From Carnimonas nigrificans ATCC BAA-78 (GTDB lineage: Bacteria > Pseudomonadota > Gammaproteobacteria > Pseudomonadales > Halomonadaceae), in assembly GCF_000526695.1 (NCBI RefSeq), contig NZ_JAGO01000014.1, forward strand, positions 124,001-188,000: a stretch of 64,000 nucleotides of DNA, read 5' to 3'. This document shows, one piece after another, positions 9,275 to 18,034 of the stretch (its first letter is position 1; every line of letters begins with the position of its first letter). The notes under the pieces are model-generated. The model was not told where the DNA came from and ran no database searches. It saw only the letters and a program-made list of their open reading frames with translations. Position numbers and translations under genes: made by a program.

Positions 9275-9472
9275 GGTGACCATACGTTGTGAAAGTGGAA
9301 ATAGCGCTGTCGCAAGGCGTGCCAACGTCTACTTCAGCATAGAAGATGAGCGCCCGAACATAAAACATTACGCGCCCCGGGCGGGGGTTGGTCAATGTAT
9401 CTGCGTTAGCTTTATCAAGCGGGCCCTGAATAGTGCATCTCTTCATGCAGAAGAGTCGGTGCTCCTTCACGC

Positions 9473-10063
9473 TCAAGGTGCTAAAGGGTCAATGCCGGTA
9501 CTGCTCAGCATCTGGCATAACCGAATCAGCGGCAGCCCTATCAGCGTATTGGGATCATCCCCCTCGATGCGCTCGAACAGCGCGATACCCAGCCCTTCCA
9601 TACGGAACGCGCCCGCACAATCGAGCGGCTGCTCGCGTTCCACATAGGCATTGATCTGCGACGCGGTAAGCGTGCGGAAGGTGACGATGGAGCGCTCCAC
9701 GGCTACTTGCTCGCCACCATTGGCCGTATTGATAACGCAAAGCCCCGTATAAAAATCGACGGTTCGGCCCGAAAAGCGAGCGAGCTGCTCATGGGCCTTC
9801 TCTGCTGAACCCGGCTTGCCCAAAACGGTATCATCGCTGGCGCAGACCTGATCGGATCCGATAATCACCGCATCGGGATACTGAGCGGCAAGGGCACGTG
9901 CCTTCTCGACAGCAAGACGTTCGGCCAAGACTGAGGGACTTTCACCTGGACGCCGCGATTCGTCAATATCGGGCGAAGCAGTAATGAAAGGAAGCTGGAG
10001 CCGCTCAAGCAGCATTCGGCGATAGGGAGAGCTGCTGGCAAGAATCAACGCAGGCTGTGTCAT
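9473..10063 (-). CDS. Maf/YceF-type nucleoside triphosphate pyrophosphatase
   Basis: 196 residues with the Maf signature LILASSSPYRRMLLERL at residues 6-22, the GSDQV motif and LGKP. The catalytic Asp region (IDESRRPGESP, IIGSDQV) fits the Maf family, which hydrolyses modified nucleotides such as m7GTP (YceF) or dTTP/UTP (YhdE). GDDPNTLIGLPL near the C-terminus is the conserved end of the family. The SSSPYRR form and GSDQVC resemble YceF more than YhdE, but subfamily is inferred. A fragment of its start region is repeated at 12821-12852. Confidence 0.85.
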   Translation of the reverse strand: MTQPALILASSSPYRRMLLERLQLPFITASPDIDESRRPGESPSVLAERLAVEKARALAAQYPDAVIIGSDQVCASDDTVLGKPGSAEKAHEQLARFSGRTVDFYTGLCVINTANGGEQVAVERSIVTFRTLTASQINAYVEREQPLDCAGAFRMEGLGIALFERIEGDDPNTLIGLPLIRLCQMLSSTGIDPLAP

Positions 10064-10428
10064 AGAAGGTATTCACGTAGGAAAGTGGGTTATCAGGAGC
10101 ATATCGCCGAAGATTGAGTGCGATTCATTGTGATAAATAGGGCGCTCAGAAAACAGTGGGAAGATGCCGGCACCATTGTAAAACCATCTCCGACCAATTC
10201 CATGAATACTCAGCACGGCATCAAGCGCCCTATCCGCCCCTTCGTTTTTTGAGCGGGTTTCAGTATCTCCTTTTCAAGCTCTGTATAGAGCCGATCAAAA
10301 CTGCCAATAATGATCTGCTCCAGGCTGTACGGAAGCCTTCACATCATTCCGTGCAGGTATGCTCCTTGAGATGCTGACCTCCAGCACCCGACTAACCAAA
10401 ACGGCTGTCGCCCGTGAGCCATGGGCAA
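10064..10428. other. Intergenic region upstream of maf
   Basis: About 365 bases without a convincing gene. It holds a perfect 10-base inverted repeat (listed separately) followed by a TTTTTT run at 10245-10250, and presumably the maf promoter. Confidence 0.5.
10137..10233. repeat. 97-base unit bounded by perfect 10-base inverted repeats
   Basis: ATAGGGCGCT at 10137-10146 and AGCGCCCTAT at 10224-10233 are exact inverted copies separated by 77 bases. A T6 run follows 11 bases later. It could be a small structured RNA gene, a long regulatory hairpin or a miniature mobile-element remnant. No target-site duplication was identified. Confidence 0.4.
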
Positions 10429-10448
10429 CGGCAGCGCTTTGGCTGCCG
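10429..10448 (-). terminator. Hairpin after the glycan-cassette gene
   Basis: CGGCAGC/GCTGCCG with a 6-base loop, 11 bases beyond the stop of the gene at 10460 on the minus strand. No U-tract follows, so termination is tentative. Confidence 0.4.
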
Positions 10449-10459
10449 ATGTTATTTGC

Positions 10460-11362
10460 TCAGAAATGCTTTTTGATCTTGCGGCGGATATCAATGCCGA
10501 TCCGCTTGGGCGAGCCTTTCACGATGCGCTTGGTGTCAATCAGCGTGAATTGGTCGCCGACCGCTGATAGCGTGTGCAGGCCATCGGTATAAGGACGGGC
10601 TGAAGCGGGAGCTTCCAGCCGACCAGCAGACTGAAGGGTGGGCTGATCAAGTTGCGCGCTGGAGAGCGAGAGCAGGGTCAGCGCGCCACCATAGCTGTCG
10701 GAGCAGTCCTGGGTAGGAAGAATCAGACGGCCATCCTTTTCGAAAGGAGTGCCCCCCATGCGTGCGCCGTGCCGATCCACATGAATAGGCTGCTGGGAAA
10801 TATTATGCCAATGCCCCAGCAGAGTATCCGCATGCGCCAGCATCAGGGCGCTGGTCCGTGCCGGTTTTGGCGTGGGTGGGGTGTAGAAAATCCAGTAGCC
10901 CTGGTCGTTTCTATAAAGCGACGCATCAATGGCGGCAGCAGGGAAGACAAATTCCTCCACGCGCTCCCAGCGCCATGGAAAGTCCACCGCACGATAGAGC
11001 GACAGCAGGCCAGATTTATAGCCCTCCGGTAGCATCCATATCTCGCCGCCATCTTCAAAAACATACGGGAAGGAGAGGTGCCACGGCTCTTTCAGAACCG
11101 CCCGCTGATCGAGTAGCTCCAGGCTCTCGTTGAAGATATACACCTCAATATGACCGTGGCGCGTGCGATAGTCATAGGCTTCTACAAAAAGATAGAGCTT
11201 GTTGTCGCGCCACAGGCCAAAAGGATCAGCCAAAAAGCACATCGAATCGGCCGCCTTGAGCCACCGAATCCGAGACTCCTCCAAAGCACTCTGCTGGGCA
11301 ACTTCGCCGATCGGAGCCTTGATGATGCCGACTTGCCAAATTTCACTGGTCAACATGCTCAT
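10460..11362 (-). CDS. Beta-propeller protein of the glucosamine-inositolphosphorylceramide-transferase N-terminal type
   Basis: 300 residues. Motifs such as FLADPFGLWRDNKLYLFVEAYDY, LKEPWHLSFPYVF, EIWMLPEGYKSG and IDASLYRNDQGYWIFYTPP are the repeated Asp/aromatic blades of a five-bladed propeller like those of GH43/GH32 enzymes. Bacterial proteins annotated after plant GINT1 share this pattern. Activity is not known; a role in building or trimming a surface glycan is inferred from the neighbouring glycosyltransferase, whose stop overlaps this start by 4 bases (ATGA). GGAG seven bases before ATG supports the start. Confidence 0.6.
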   Translation of the reverse strand: MSMLTSEIWQVGIIKAPIGEVAQQSALEESRIRWLKAADSMCFLADPFGLWRDNKLYLFVEAYDYRTRHGHIEVYIFNESLELLDQRAVLKEPWHLSFPYVFEDGGEIWMLPEGYKSGLLSLYRAVDFPWRWERVEEFVFPAAAIDASLYRNDQGYWIFYTPPTPKPARTSALMLAHADTLLGHWHNISQQPIHVDRHGARMGGTPFEKDGRLILPTQDCSDSYGGALTLLSLSSAQLDQPTLQSAGRLEAPASARPYTDGLHTLSAVGDQFTLIDTKRIVKGSPKRIGIDIRRKIKKHF

Positions 11363-12471
11363 GAGGAAGCTCCATCAATGTGACGACCACGACGCGGAGG
11401 CAGCTGTGCAAGTCGTTCTACAATGGTTTTCGCGGCTGCATCGAAGGCGGCACGACTGTAATGCTGCTGGACATAGCGGCGGGCATTCTGACCGAGTTCA
11501 GCAAGTTGTTCAGGGGCTTCAGCCGTACGAAGGATGATCTCGGTGAGCGCCGCCACTGGTTCACCATTGACGACAAAACCAGTGACGCCATCTGTCACAC
11601 AGCTTGCCAGTTCACCAACGGGAGTGGCGACGATTGGCAGGGCAGCATTCATTGCCTCGTGAACGGCCAGGCACATGCCTTCGTAATCCGAAGGCTGGAA
11701 GTACAGATGCCAGCTTGCCAGATAGGCATCTACGTTATCCGAATGCCCTGGCAGAGAGACGTTATCCTGCAAACCGAAGTGCTCAATCAGCTGCTCTAGT
11801 GTTGCACGCTCAGGCCCTTCGCCAACAATGGTCAGATGGAGACGATCTGCAAGACCAGGTGTGTGAGCAATTGCCTGAGCCAGTGCTTCAATTAGCTTGT
11901 CGTACTGTTTGACGCTATGAAGACGCCCTGTGCTGCCTAACTGCAACTTCGATGTGCCATCCCAGGGGGCAGCGGGCGTGGTGTGAGAGTTGCACTGGTA
12001 GAGAGGCCAGCCAAGCACGCGATCAGCGGATATGCCCATCTGTTCAGTCAGGTAGCGAGTGACCAACGACGAGTCGCCTACCCAGAGATCAGACATATGG
12101 CGCATTCGGTAGGTAACAGGTTTTACGCTGGCGCTGTGTTTGAAACTGACCACCGGAATATTGAGCAGTTTGCCAGCCTGTTGCCCTATGCGTGTGGCCC
12201 AGCTCAGCGATGTCCATATGATATCGGGGCGGCTTTTGTATATATGCAGCAGCAGCTTTGCCAGCACTATATGGCGAGATCTTCTACGTGAACAAAGCAC
12301 TCGATAAGGGATACCGGCTTCCTTCAAATGCTTGGCAGCCACCATGTCGCGCGGTTCACACGCAACTACATCTACCGTTACTCCTTGTTTTTCAAGGCTC
12401 GCCACAATATCGACGACAGCAAATTCTGCCCCGCCGGTTTCAAGGCTGGTGATGAGGTAGAGAATTTTCAT
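11359..12471 (-). CDS. Glycosyltransferase family 4 (GT-B fold)
   Basis: 370 residues. LYLITSLETGGAEFAV at the N-terminus is the GT4 entry loop; STGRLHSVKQYDKLIEA, then LTIVGEGPERATLEQLIEHF, the LPGHSDNVDAYLASWHLYF segment and the E-x7-E donor-site motif DYEGMCLAVHEAMNAALPIVATPVG are classical. It should transfer a sugar from a nucleotide sugar to a surface polysaccharide or lipid acceptor at the inner face of the inner membrane. Only two genes form this cassette; no wzx/wzy or other glycan genes are nearby. No clear ribosome-binding site precedes ATG. Confidence 0.85.
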   Translation of the reverse strand: MKILYLITSLETGGAEFAVVDIVASLEKQGVTVDVVACEPRDMVAAKHLKEAGIPYRVLCSRRRSRHIVLAKLLLHIYKSRPDIIWTSLSWATRIGQQAGKLLNIPVVSFKHSASVKPVTYRMRHMSDLWVGDSSLVTRYLTEQMGISADRVLGWPLYQCNSHTTPAAPWDGTSKLQLGSTGRLHSVKQYDKLIEALAQAIAHTPGLADRLHLTIVGEGPERATLEQLIEHFGLQDNVSLPGHSDNVDAYLASWHLYFQPSDYEGMCLAVHEAMNAALPIVATPVGELASCVTDGVTGFVVNGEPVAALTEIILRTAEAPEQLAELGQNARRYVQQHYSRAAFDAAAKTIVERLAQLPPRRGRHIDGASS

Positions 12472-13026
12472 AAAAATGCCTTTAGCTGAGCCCTTGCTTT
12501 ATATCTTGCTGGACCAGACCTTGATATGGGCCGATGGTGCAAGCCGAGACCGCAGCAATAGTCGGTATTCTGCTACCGAGCTTCTTGTTAAGTATCTCGT
12601 TGTCAGCAGTGACTGATGATGACGTGCCTGCTGTTAAAAATAGTGAGTACCGTCAGGGCGTTGGCGAACAGCAAACAGGCAATGGTATGGAGTAGCCCTG
12701 AATTATATCTATTCGGCTCTCTCTTCACAAAATGCCTGCATGGAACGTTTCAGATCACCAATGAGCAACGTTCTTTCTCGACGGCAGAGTGTTTAGCCAA
12801 TGTCCAGCCTATGCGTCAGAGCAAGAATCAACGCAGGCTGTGCCATAGAGGGGACATGCAGAAAAGTGGAGCGGGCATGGTACTTAAGGTGGGAGGCAGG
12901 TGGTCAAAAATGCCGTGGCATATGCCTAGGCCGGAGTGTGAGTAAGGTTCTGCGAGCGGGCTGACCTTCCTTATACAGTATGCCCTGAATTCATCTCATC
13001 CTTGCGCTGAGGCATTGATGTGAACA
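12472..13026. other. Long non-coding stretch between the glycosyltransferase and gntP
   Basis: About 555 bases with no credible gene. The one sizeable plus-strand frame (12616-12945) has implausible composition. The stretch contains the maf-start fragment and presumably the cassette promoter; the rest looks like eroded sequence. Confidence 0.5.
12821..12852 (-). pseudogene. Vestigial copy of the maf start region
   Basis: On the minus strand this reads a GGGG-CTCT leader, ATG, then codons for MAQPALILA, nearly identical to the true maf start (MTQPALILA at 10063 downward). The 32-base match to 10038-10069 has only a few mismatches. After the ninth codon similarity stops and the frame closes within ten codons. 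A relic of a duplicated or displaced maf 5' end. Confidence 0.55.
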
Positions 13027-13048
13027 GCGGGAAGGTGTTTCTTCCCGC
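13027..13048 (-). terminator. Hairpin after gntP
   Basis: Perfect 8-base stem GCGGGAAG/CTTCCCGC with a 6-base loop, 12 bases past the gntP stop on the minus strand. U-tract absent. Confidence 0.5.
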
Positions 13049-13060
13049 CATTCATGTACC

Positions 13061-14440
13061 TCAGAAAATCATGAAGATGAGGTAGGCCACCACGAACCCC
13101 ACTACGGATTCCAGCGCCTGCTGTACGCTCCAGGTCATCAGCGTGGTTTTGACGTCCATGCCCAGCAAGCGCCCTACAAGCCAGAAGCCTGAGTCGTTGA
13201 CGTGGCCGGCGAAGACCGAGCCTGCGGCGGTGGCGAGGGTAATTGCGACAATCTGCATGGTCGAGAAGTCGCCACTGGCAACGGCGGGGGCCATCAGACC
13301 GGCGGCGGTTACCAGCGCCACGGTCGCTGAGCCCTGGGCCAGTCGCATCACCACCGCGACCAGGTAGGCCGCGATGATTACCGGTAGGCCAAGATCGCTC
13401 ATTGAGTCGGAGAGGGCATTGCCGATACCAGAGGCCTGGAGCACGCCACCGAACATGCCGCCGGCACCGGTGATCAGAATGACCGAGCAGATCGGGCCGA
13501 GAGACGATTCGACGACTTTCTCCAGCGCGCTGCCGCTTTCACCGCGCCGGCTGCCGAGTACATAAGTGGCGACCAGTACCGAGATCAGCAGAGCGATGGG
13601 CGTTGTACCCAGTGTGGAGAGGAATTGATACCAGGTTGCACTGCTATCGACAGCCCCCGAAGCGCGGGCGAAGTCGAGCCCGGTATTGAGGAAGATAAGC
13701 GCCAGCGGTAGCAGCAATAGGGCGATGACGGTACCGACCGAAGGCGGATTGGTAATGGTGTCGTTGTCACGGCCACCGAACAGGCTGGCTTCCAGCTTGA
13801 AATCGAACCGGCTGGCAGCGAAACGTCCCCATAGATAGCCGGAGAGATACCACATTGGAAAGGCGATCACGAGACCGACCAGCAGCACCAGACCAAGGTT
13901 GGCACCGTAGAGTTCGGTCGCCGTCACAGGGCCGGGATGCGGCGGTACAAAGACGTGCATCACCGAGAACGCCGCCGCTGCGGGGAGCGCATAAAGCAGT
14001 ACCGGCCCACCAAGGCGCTTCGCGACCGCGAAGATAATCGGCAGCATGACCACCAGCCCCGCATCGAAGAAGATCGGGAAGCCCATAATCAGCGAGGCGA
14101 TGCCGAGAGCAAAGGGGGCCCGCGACTCACCAAATAGCGAGACCATTTTATCGGCCAGTACCTGCGCGCCGCCGGAGTGCTCCACCAGCTTGCCAAGCAT
14201 GGCACCAAACCCGACCAGCAACGCTACCGAACCGAGCGTTTTGGAAAAACTGCCGATCAGGGTAGCGGCGATGGCACCGGACGGAATTCCGGTGGCGAAT
14301 GCGGTTAGCAGGCTCACCAGCACCAGCGTAGGGAACGCGTGCAGACGCAAGCGAATAATCAGAAACAGTAGCAGCGCAACTGCGGCAGCGGCGATGCCGA
14401 GCAGTGGCCCCGCGCCCAGGGTTTGCGTCCAGTCGTCCAT
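13061..14440 (-). CDS. gntP: GntP-family gluconate:H+ symporter
   Basis: 459 residues, about 12-14 hydrophobic segments, typical of the gluconate permease family. Diagnostic stretches include LGFGAMLGKLVEHSGGAQVLA, GFPIFFDAGLVVMLPIIF, HVFVPPHPGPVTATELYGA, RLAQGSATVALVTAAG and AGHVNDSGFWLVGRLLGM. It would import gluconate or a related sugar acid across the inner membrane. AAGGAG eight bases before ATG fixes the start. A 19-base palindrome 53-71 bases upstream is a probable operator. No gluconate kinase or Entner-Doudoroff gene is adjacent, so the exact acid is uncertain. Confidence 0.9.
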   Translation of the reverse strand: MDDWTQTLGAGPLLGIAAAAVALLLFLIIRLRLHAFPTLVLVSLLTAFATGIPSGAIAATLIGSFSKTLGSVALLVGFGAMLGKLVEHSGGAQVLADKMVSLFGESRAPFALGIASLIMGFPIFFDAGLVVMLPIIFAVAKRLGGPVLLYALPAAAAFSVMHVFVPPHPGPVTATELYGANLGLVLLVGLVIAFPMWYLSGYLWGRFAASRFDFKLEASLFGGRDNDTITNPPSVGTVIALLLLPLALIFLNTGLDFARASGAVDSSATWYQFLSTLGTTPIALLISVLVATYVLGSRRGESGSALEKVVESSLGPICSVILITGAGGMFGGVLQASGIGNALSDSMSDLGLPVIIAAYLVAVVMRLAQGSATVALVTAAGLMAPAVASGDFSTMQIVAITLATAAGSVFAGHVNDSGFWLVGRLLGMDVKTTLMTWSVQQALESVVGFVVAYLIFMIF

Positions 14441-14492
14441 GACACGATCTCCTTAAAATGTGCCCCGCCACGGTCGCATGAAGCAGGATTTT

Positions 14493-14511
14493 CACCAATA
14501 AGACATTGGTG
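14493..14511. promoter_or_regulatory. 19-base palindromic operator candidate upstream of gntP
   Basis: CACCAAT-AAGAC-ATTGGTG is a perfect inverted repeat with 7-base arms, 53-71 bases before the gntP start. The spacing and size suit a dimeric repressor of GntR/FadR or LacI type; no cognate regulator is in the window. Confidence 0.45.
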
Positions 14512-14647
14512 GTGAGCCACGCTTATTCGAAGCATGAGTCATGGGGACTGTGCCGCTATCCTGACTGTATCTCCTGAAAAATTGCGCCTGGCCCGGCTTT
14601 GGTGCGTTGGTTCGGCGCTGTCGAGAATGAATGGTTTCAGTGAACTT

Positions 14648-15436
14648 CTACTTGTTGCGTTCGAGGAATTTTCTGACCCGCTCGGTGCTGGCATTGGTGA
14701 AGAAGGTCTCGGGATCGGCCTGTTCGATAATCAATCCCTTTTCCAGAAACACGACCTGGTCGGAAACAGAGCGGGCAAATGACATCTCGTGGGTGACGAT
14801 AACCATGGTGTAGCCCTCGGCAGAGAGCGACTTGATCACGGCAAGTACCTCGCCCACCAGCTCGGGGTCGAGGGCGGAGGTCGGTTCATCAAAAAGCATC
14901 ACCTCCGGCTGCATGGCCAGCGCTCGGGCAATCGCTACACGCTGTTTCTGACCGCCTGAAAGGGTATTGGGGTAGGCATCGGCCTTGTGGCTCATGCCCA
15001 CCTTGTCGAGCAGCTCGCGGGCGTGAGCTTCGGCTTCGTGCCTGGATTTGCCAAGTACGTGGATGGGCGCCTCGGTGACGTTGTGGAGAACGTTGAGATG
15101 GGGCCAGAGATTGAAGCTCTGGAAGACCATACCGGTTTTGGCGCGCACGCGGGCGAGTGCCTTGACCGACATGGCGCGGCCTTCATCGGTTACACCGATG
15201 CGTTCTCCGGCGATATGAATGCTGCCGCGTTCGGGCTGCTCAAGCCAGTTGATGCAGCGTAGCAGTGTCGATTTCCCCGAACCGGATGAGCCAAGAATAG
15301 TCACGACATCGCCTTTCTTGACCTCAAGGTTAACGTCGCGCAGCACTTCGACATCGTTGAAGCTCTTCGACAGATTGCGGATCGAAACTGCGACCTCGGT
15401 CGGCTCTTTGCTGAATTCAAGACCAGTCTCAGGCAT
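14648..15436 (-). CDS. Polar amino-acid ABC transporter ATP-binding protein
   Basis: About 262 residues from ATG at 15436. Walker A GSSGSGKST, signature LSGGQKQRVAIARAL and Walker [14 protein letters not shown] are all intact. The order of motifs and the INWLEQPERG loop match the GlnQ/HisP/ArtP family. The chosen ATG overlaps the preceding permease stop by 8 bases; a GTG at 15469 would add 11 residues. It energises the importer encoded upstream. Confidence 0.9.
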   Translation of the reverse strand: MPETGLEFSKEPTEVAVSIRNLSKSFNDVEVLRDVNLEVKKGDVVTILGSSGSGKSTLLRCINWLEQPERGSIHIAGERIGVTDEGRAMSVKALARVRAKTGMVFQSFNLWPHLNVLHNVTEAPIHVLGKSRHEAEAHARELLDKVGMSHKADAYPNTLSGGQKQRVAIARALAMQPEVMLFDEPTSALDPELVGEVLAVIKSLSAEGYTMVIVTHEMSFARSVSDQVVFLEKGLIIEQADPETFFTNASTERVRKFLERNK

Positions 15437-16094
15437 TGTCGAACCCCCGTTTGGTACTGAAGCGTCCACATTGTTTGATGATGACTTCCATCACGATGCT
15501 CACTGCCCAATAGCAGCCTATGACCACGATGAATGCCTCGGTGGGAATGAAGTAGGTGCCGGAGAGGCTGTTCGCGGCGGCGGTCAGCTCCTGCACGGTG
15601 ATGATGACCAGAAAAGCCGTGTCCTTGAGCGCATAGATCAACTGATTGCCCAGCAATGGCCGGGTCTGCATGATGATCTGCGGCAGAATCAGGCGCAGGA
15701 ACATTTTGCCCTTGGTGAAACCGTGTGCCTTGGCGGCTTCCACCTGTCCGGGCGGGAAGGTCAGTCGAGTACCGCGGAAAATCTCGGCGAAGTAGCAGCC
15801 GTGATAGGCCGCGAGTGCCCCAACGCCTGACCACCACGCATTGAGCCGGATTCCCAGGCTGGGCAGGCCGTAGTAAAGCAGGTAAGCGAGGATCAGGAAG
15901 GGCAGCATGCGCATACCGTCGATGAAGATGCGTAGCAGTATGGTGGTGCGCGAGCGGCTGCCTTCCAGCAGATAGAGCATGACGCATCCGATCACGAACG
16001 CCGCGCTGATCGAGACCCCAAAAATGGTCATGGTGCTGAGAAAGCCCGACCAGAACTGATCTCGCGCCTGCCACAGGATTTGCCAGTTATTCAT
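15429..16094 (-). CDS. Polar amino-acid ABC transporter permease (second subunit)
   Basis: 221 residues with about five membrane segments and the HisMQ-type EAA loop (EAAKAHGFTKGKMFLRLILP). AGGAG six bases before ATG supports the start. It pairs with the permease at 16104-16745; neighbouring genes encode the ATPase and binding protein. Confidence 0.88.
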   Translation of the reverse strand: MNNWQILWQARDQFWSGFLSTMTIFGVSISAAFVIGCVMLYLLEGSRSRTTILLRIFIDGMRMLPFLILAYLLYYGLPSLGIRLNAWWSGVGALAAYHGCYFAEIFRGTRLTFPPGQVEAAKAHGFTKGKMFLRLILPQIIMQTRPLLGNQLIYALKDTAFLVIITVQELTAAANSLSGTYFIPTEAFIVVIGCYWAVSIVMEVIIKQCGRFSTKRGFDNA

Positions 16095-16103
16095 GGTGTC
16101 TCC

Positions 16104-16745
16104 TCACATTGCCAGACGAGTGGCGCGTCGCTCGGTGATGCGTTGCGCCCACACCAGACAGCCGATGATCGCCATATAGAGCACGCAGGCGACAAGAATC
16201 GGGGGGAGTGGCTCATAAGTCACCGCAGAGATGCGATTGGTGACGCGAGTGAGCTCGACGATCCCGATAACCGCGATAGCCGGGCTGCCCTTGATCAGAA
16301 ATGACATTTCATTAATCAGGCCAGGCAGGCTGGTGATAATCATCTGCGGCAGCATGATCCGGCGAAAGGTGATTCCCGGCGTCATGCCTGTCGCCATGGC
16401 GGCTTCGCGCTGTTCGCGTGAAAAGTTGCGGAAGGCACTGCGCCAGATTTCGGCGTTGAAGGCGGTGGTGTTGAGCGTGAGGGCGAGAATGCCCGCCATA
16501 CTGCGTTCGAGCTGAATGCCAAAGGTCGGTGCGCTAAGAAAGATGAAGAGCACCAGGGTGACCAGAGGCGTGGCGCGCGCCAGACTGATATAGAGCACCA
16601 GTAGCTGGTCGATAACGGGAATCCGGGCAATTCGGATCAGCGCGAGAATGAGACCCGCAGTGACGCCGATGGCGATGGAGACGCCGGAGATCCAGAGCGT
16701 CGTCCAGGCACCTTCCAGCAGCATGTTCCAGGCACTGGCGTTCAT
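16104..16745 (-). CDS. Polar amino-acid ABC transporter permease (first subunit)
   Basis: 213 residues, about five membrane segments, with the EAA loop REAAMATGMTPGITFRRIML. The N-terminal half (WTTLWISGVSIAIGVTAGL) is typical of HisM/GlnP proteins. GGAGAG precedes ATG. Nine bases separate it from the next permease, so the two are probably co-translated. Confidence 0.88.
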   Translation of the reverse strand: MNASAWNMLLEGAWTTLWISGVSIAIGVTAGLILALIRIARIPVIDQLLVLYISLARATPLVTLVLFIFLSAPTFGIQLERSMAGILALTLNTTAFNAEIWRSAFRNFSREQREAAMATGMTPGITFRRIMLPQMIITSLPGLINEMSFLIKGSPAIAVIGIVELTRVTNRISAVTYEPLPPILVACVLYMAIIGCLVWAQRITERRATRLAM

Positions 16746-16823
16746 GATGATCTCTCCACAAAGCGTGCGAGTGAAAGGGGCCGCGGATGAACCGCGGCGC
16801 TTTGGTGCCGATGACGCGAGGCA

Positions 16824-17729
16824 TTACTCTGTGCTTTTGGATTGCAGCTCGTGGAACTGTTCGACGCTGGTCAGCGGTTCGGTGGGCAGGTCAGGGAAGC
16901 TTTCGCCAAACCATTTTTCCTGTAGCTCGGCCAGACGACCGGTTTCGCGCATGTGGTCAAGGAAACCGTTCATGTAGGCGAGCAGTTTCGGACTTGATTT
17001 GGGAATCGGCCAAGAGTCATAGCCCGGGCCTGACACTGCGGGGCCTTTGGCGAAGACCTTCGGTTTGGAGGCCACCAGAGTATTGACGGGGACCGCTGAG
17101 TCGATAACGAAGTCGAGACGCCCGTTGGCAAGATCAGCGAAAGCTTCAGGGTAGGATTCGTACTGCACCACCTTGCCCATTTTTCCGCCATCTTTCTTGA
17201 GCATCTTCTCCAGTTCGGGAAGTCGGGAGAGGGGAACGCTGCCCGCCTGAACGCCGAGCGTTTTGCCACTGAGATCCTTGACACTCTTGATGCTGTCGTC
17301 GTTAGCGCGTTTTATCGCAAAGTGCTGCGCCGAAGCGTAGGGGGCGGTGTAGTCGAACATGCGCAAGCGTTCATCAGACACCAGGGCTCCGGTCAGCGCC
17401 ATGTCGTACTGGCCTGTGGATACCGCTGCCAGAAGCCCTGTCCATGGCAGGATCTCCTGCTTGACGTCGAAGTCAGCGTACTTGCGCAGCTCCACAAGCA
17501 TGTCAGCGTTGAAGCCGACGGCATTGCCGTTCTCGATATAGTTAAAGGGCGCGTAGTTGTCCTCGGTGGCGACATTCATGCTGCCGCGACTCTCGATGTC
17601 GGGGAGATCGGCGGCCAGTGCCGAACTTGTCAGCGAGATCGCCACCAGGGCGCTGGCGGCAGTCGTCGCGATGAGCGTGGCAAGGCGGCGCGATGGCGAG
17701 GTAGCTGGGTGAAGTATTGAGCGCATCAT
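16824..17729 (-). CDS. Periplasmic amino-acid-binding protein (SBP family 3)
   Basis: 301 residues. A long signal peptide ends near SSALAA. The mature part has the family-3 motifs: VATEDNYAPFNYIENGNAVGFNADM, GQYDMALTGALVSDERLRMFDYTAPY, SGKTLGVQAGS and ANGRLDFVIDS. The substrate cannot be read, but a transaminase and MocR regulator next door suggest an amino acid or amine that is degraded by transamination. First gene of the ABC operon (binding protein, two permeases, ATPase). Confidence 0.88.
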   Translation of the reverse strand: MMRSILHPATSPSRRLATLIATTAASALVAISLTSSALAADLPDIESRGSMNVATEDNYAPFNYIENGNAVGFNADMLVELRKYADFDVKQEILPWTGLLAAVSTGQYDMALTGALVSDERLRMFDYTAPYASAQHFAIKRANDDSIKSVKDLSGKTLGVQAGSVPLSRLPELEKMLKKDGGKMGKVVQYESYPEAFADLANGRLDFVIDSAVPVNTLVASKPKVFAKGPAVSGPGYDSWPIPKSSPKLLAYMNGFLDHMRETGRLAELQEKWFGESFPDLPTEPLTSVEQFHELQSKSTE

Positions 17730-17874
17730 TAAGAACCCTCTGGTCGTTGACTGTTGTTGTTGATCGACGGCGTTATTATCGGTTTTTGCTGATGACCGGG
17801 GCTCACCGTGCTCAGCGGCCTGTCCTGCGTTCCGGTAGCTCCACCCTAAAGAATTCTTCGTATCTTCTTATAGA

Positions 17875-17898
17875 GCCAGTTGGCCGAGTTTAACTGGC
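17875..17898. promoter_or_regulatory. Inverted/direct repeat operator candidate between the ABC operon and the MocR gene
   Basis: GCCAGTT and AACTGGC form a 7-base inverted repeat with a 10-base spacer; read as direct repeats the same segment gives GTTGGCC and ACTGGCC. MocR/PdxR proteins often bind direct repeats in the divergent promoter region, and this lies in the middle of the 305-base divergent gap, which otherwise shows nothing clear. Confidence 0.35.
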
Positions 17899-18034
17899 CA
17901 GATCATGGTGCTTTGCCCGCATTCACTTAATTATTTGCTGATGGCGCCCTTGGCGTGGCTCGGTTCTTGCAGCAAGCATTGGCAGAGGCATATCCAATCA
18001 GGGAGCCTCTTTTCGCTTGCCAGCGAGGTGATGC

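Noticed and set aside
12616-12945. 109-codon plus-strand frame in the gap before gntP
   Set aside because: No ribosome-binding site, implausible composition, and it runs through the antisense of the maf fragment.
15301-16074. 257-codon frame over the ABC permease gene
   Set aside because: Arg/His/Asp-rich shadow of the permease in another frame on the same strand.
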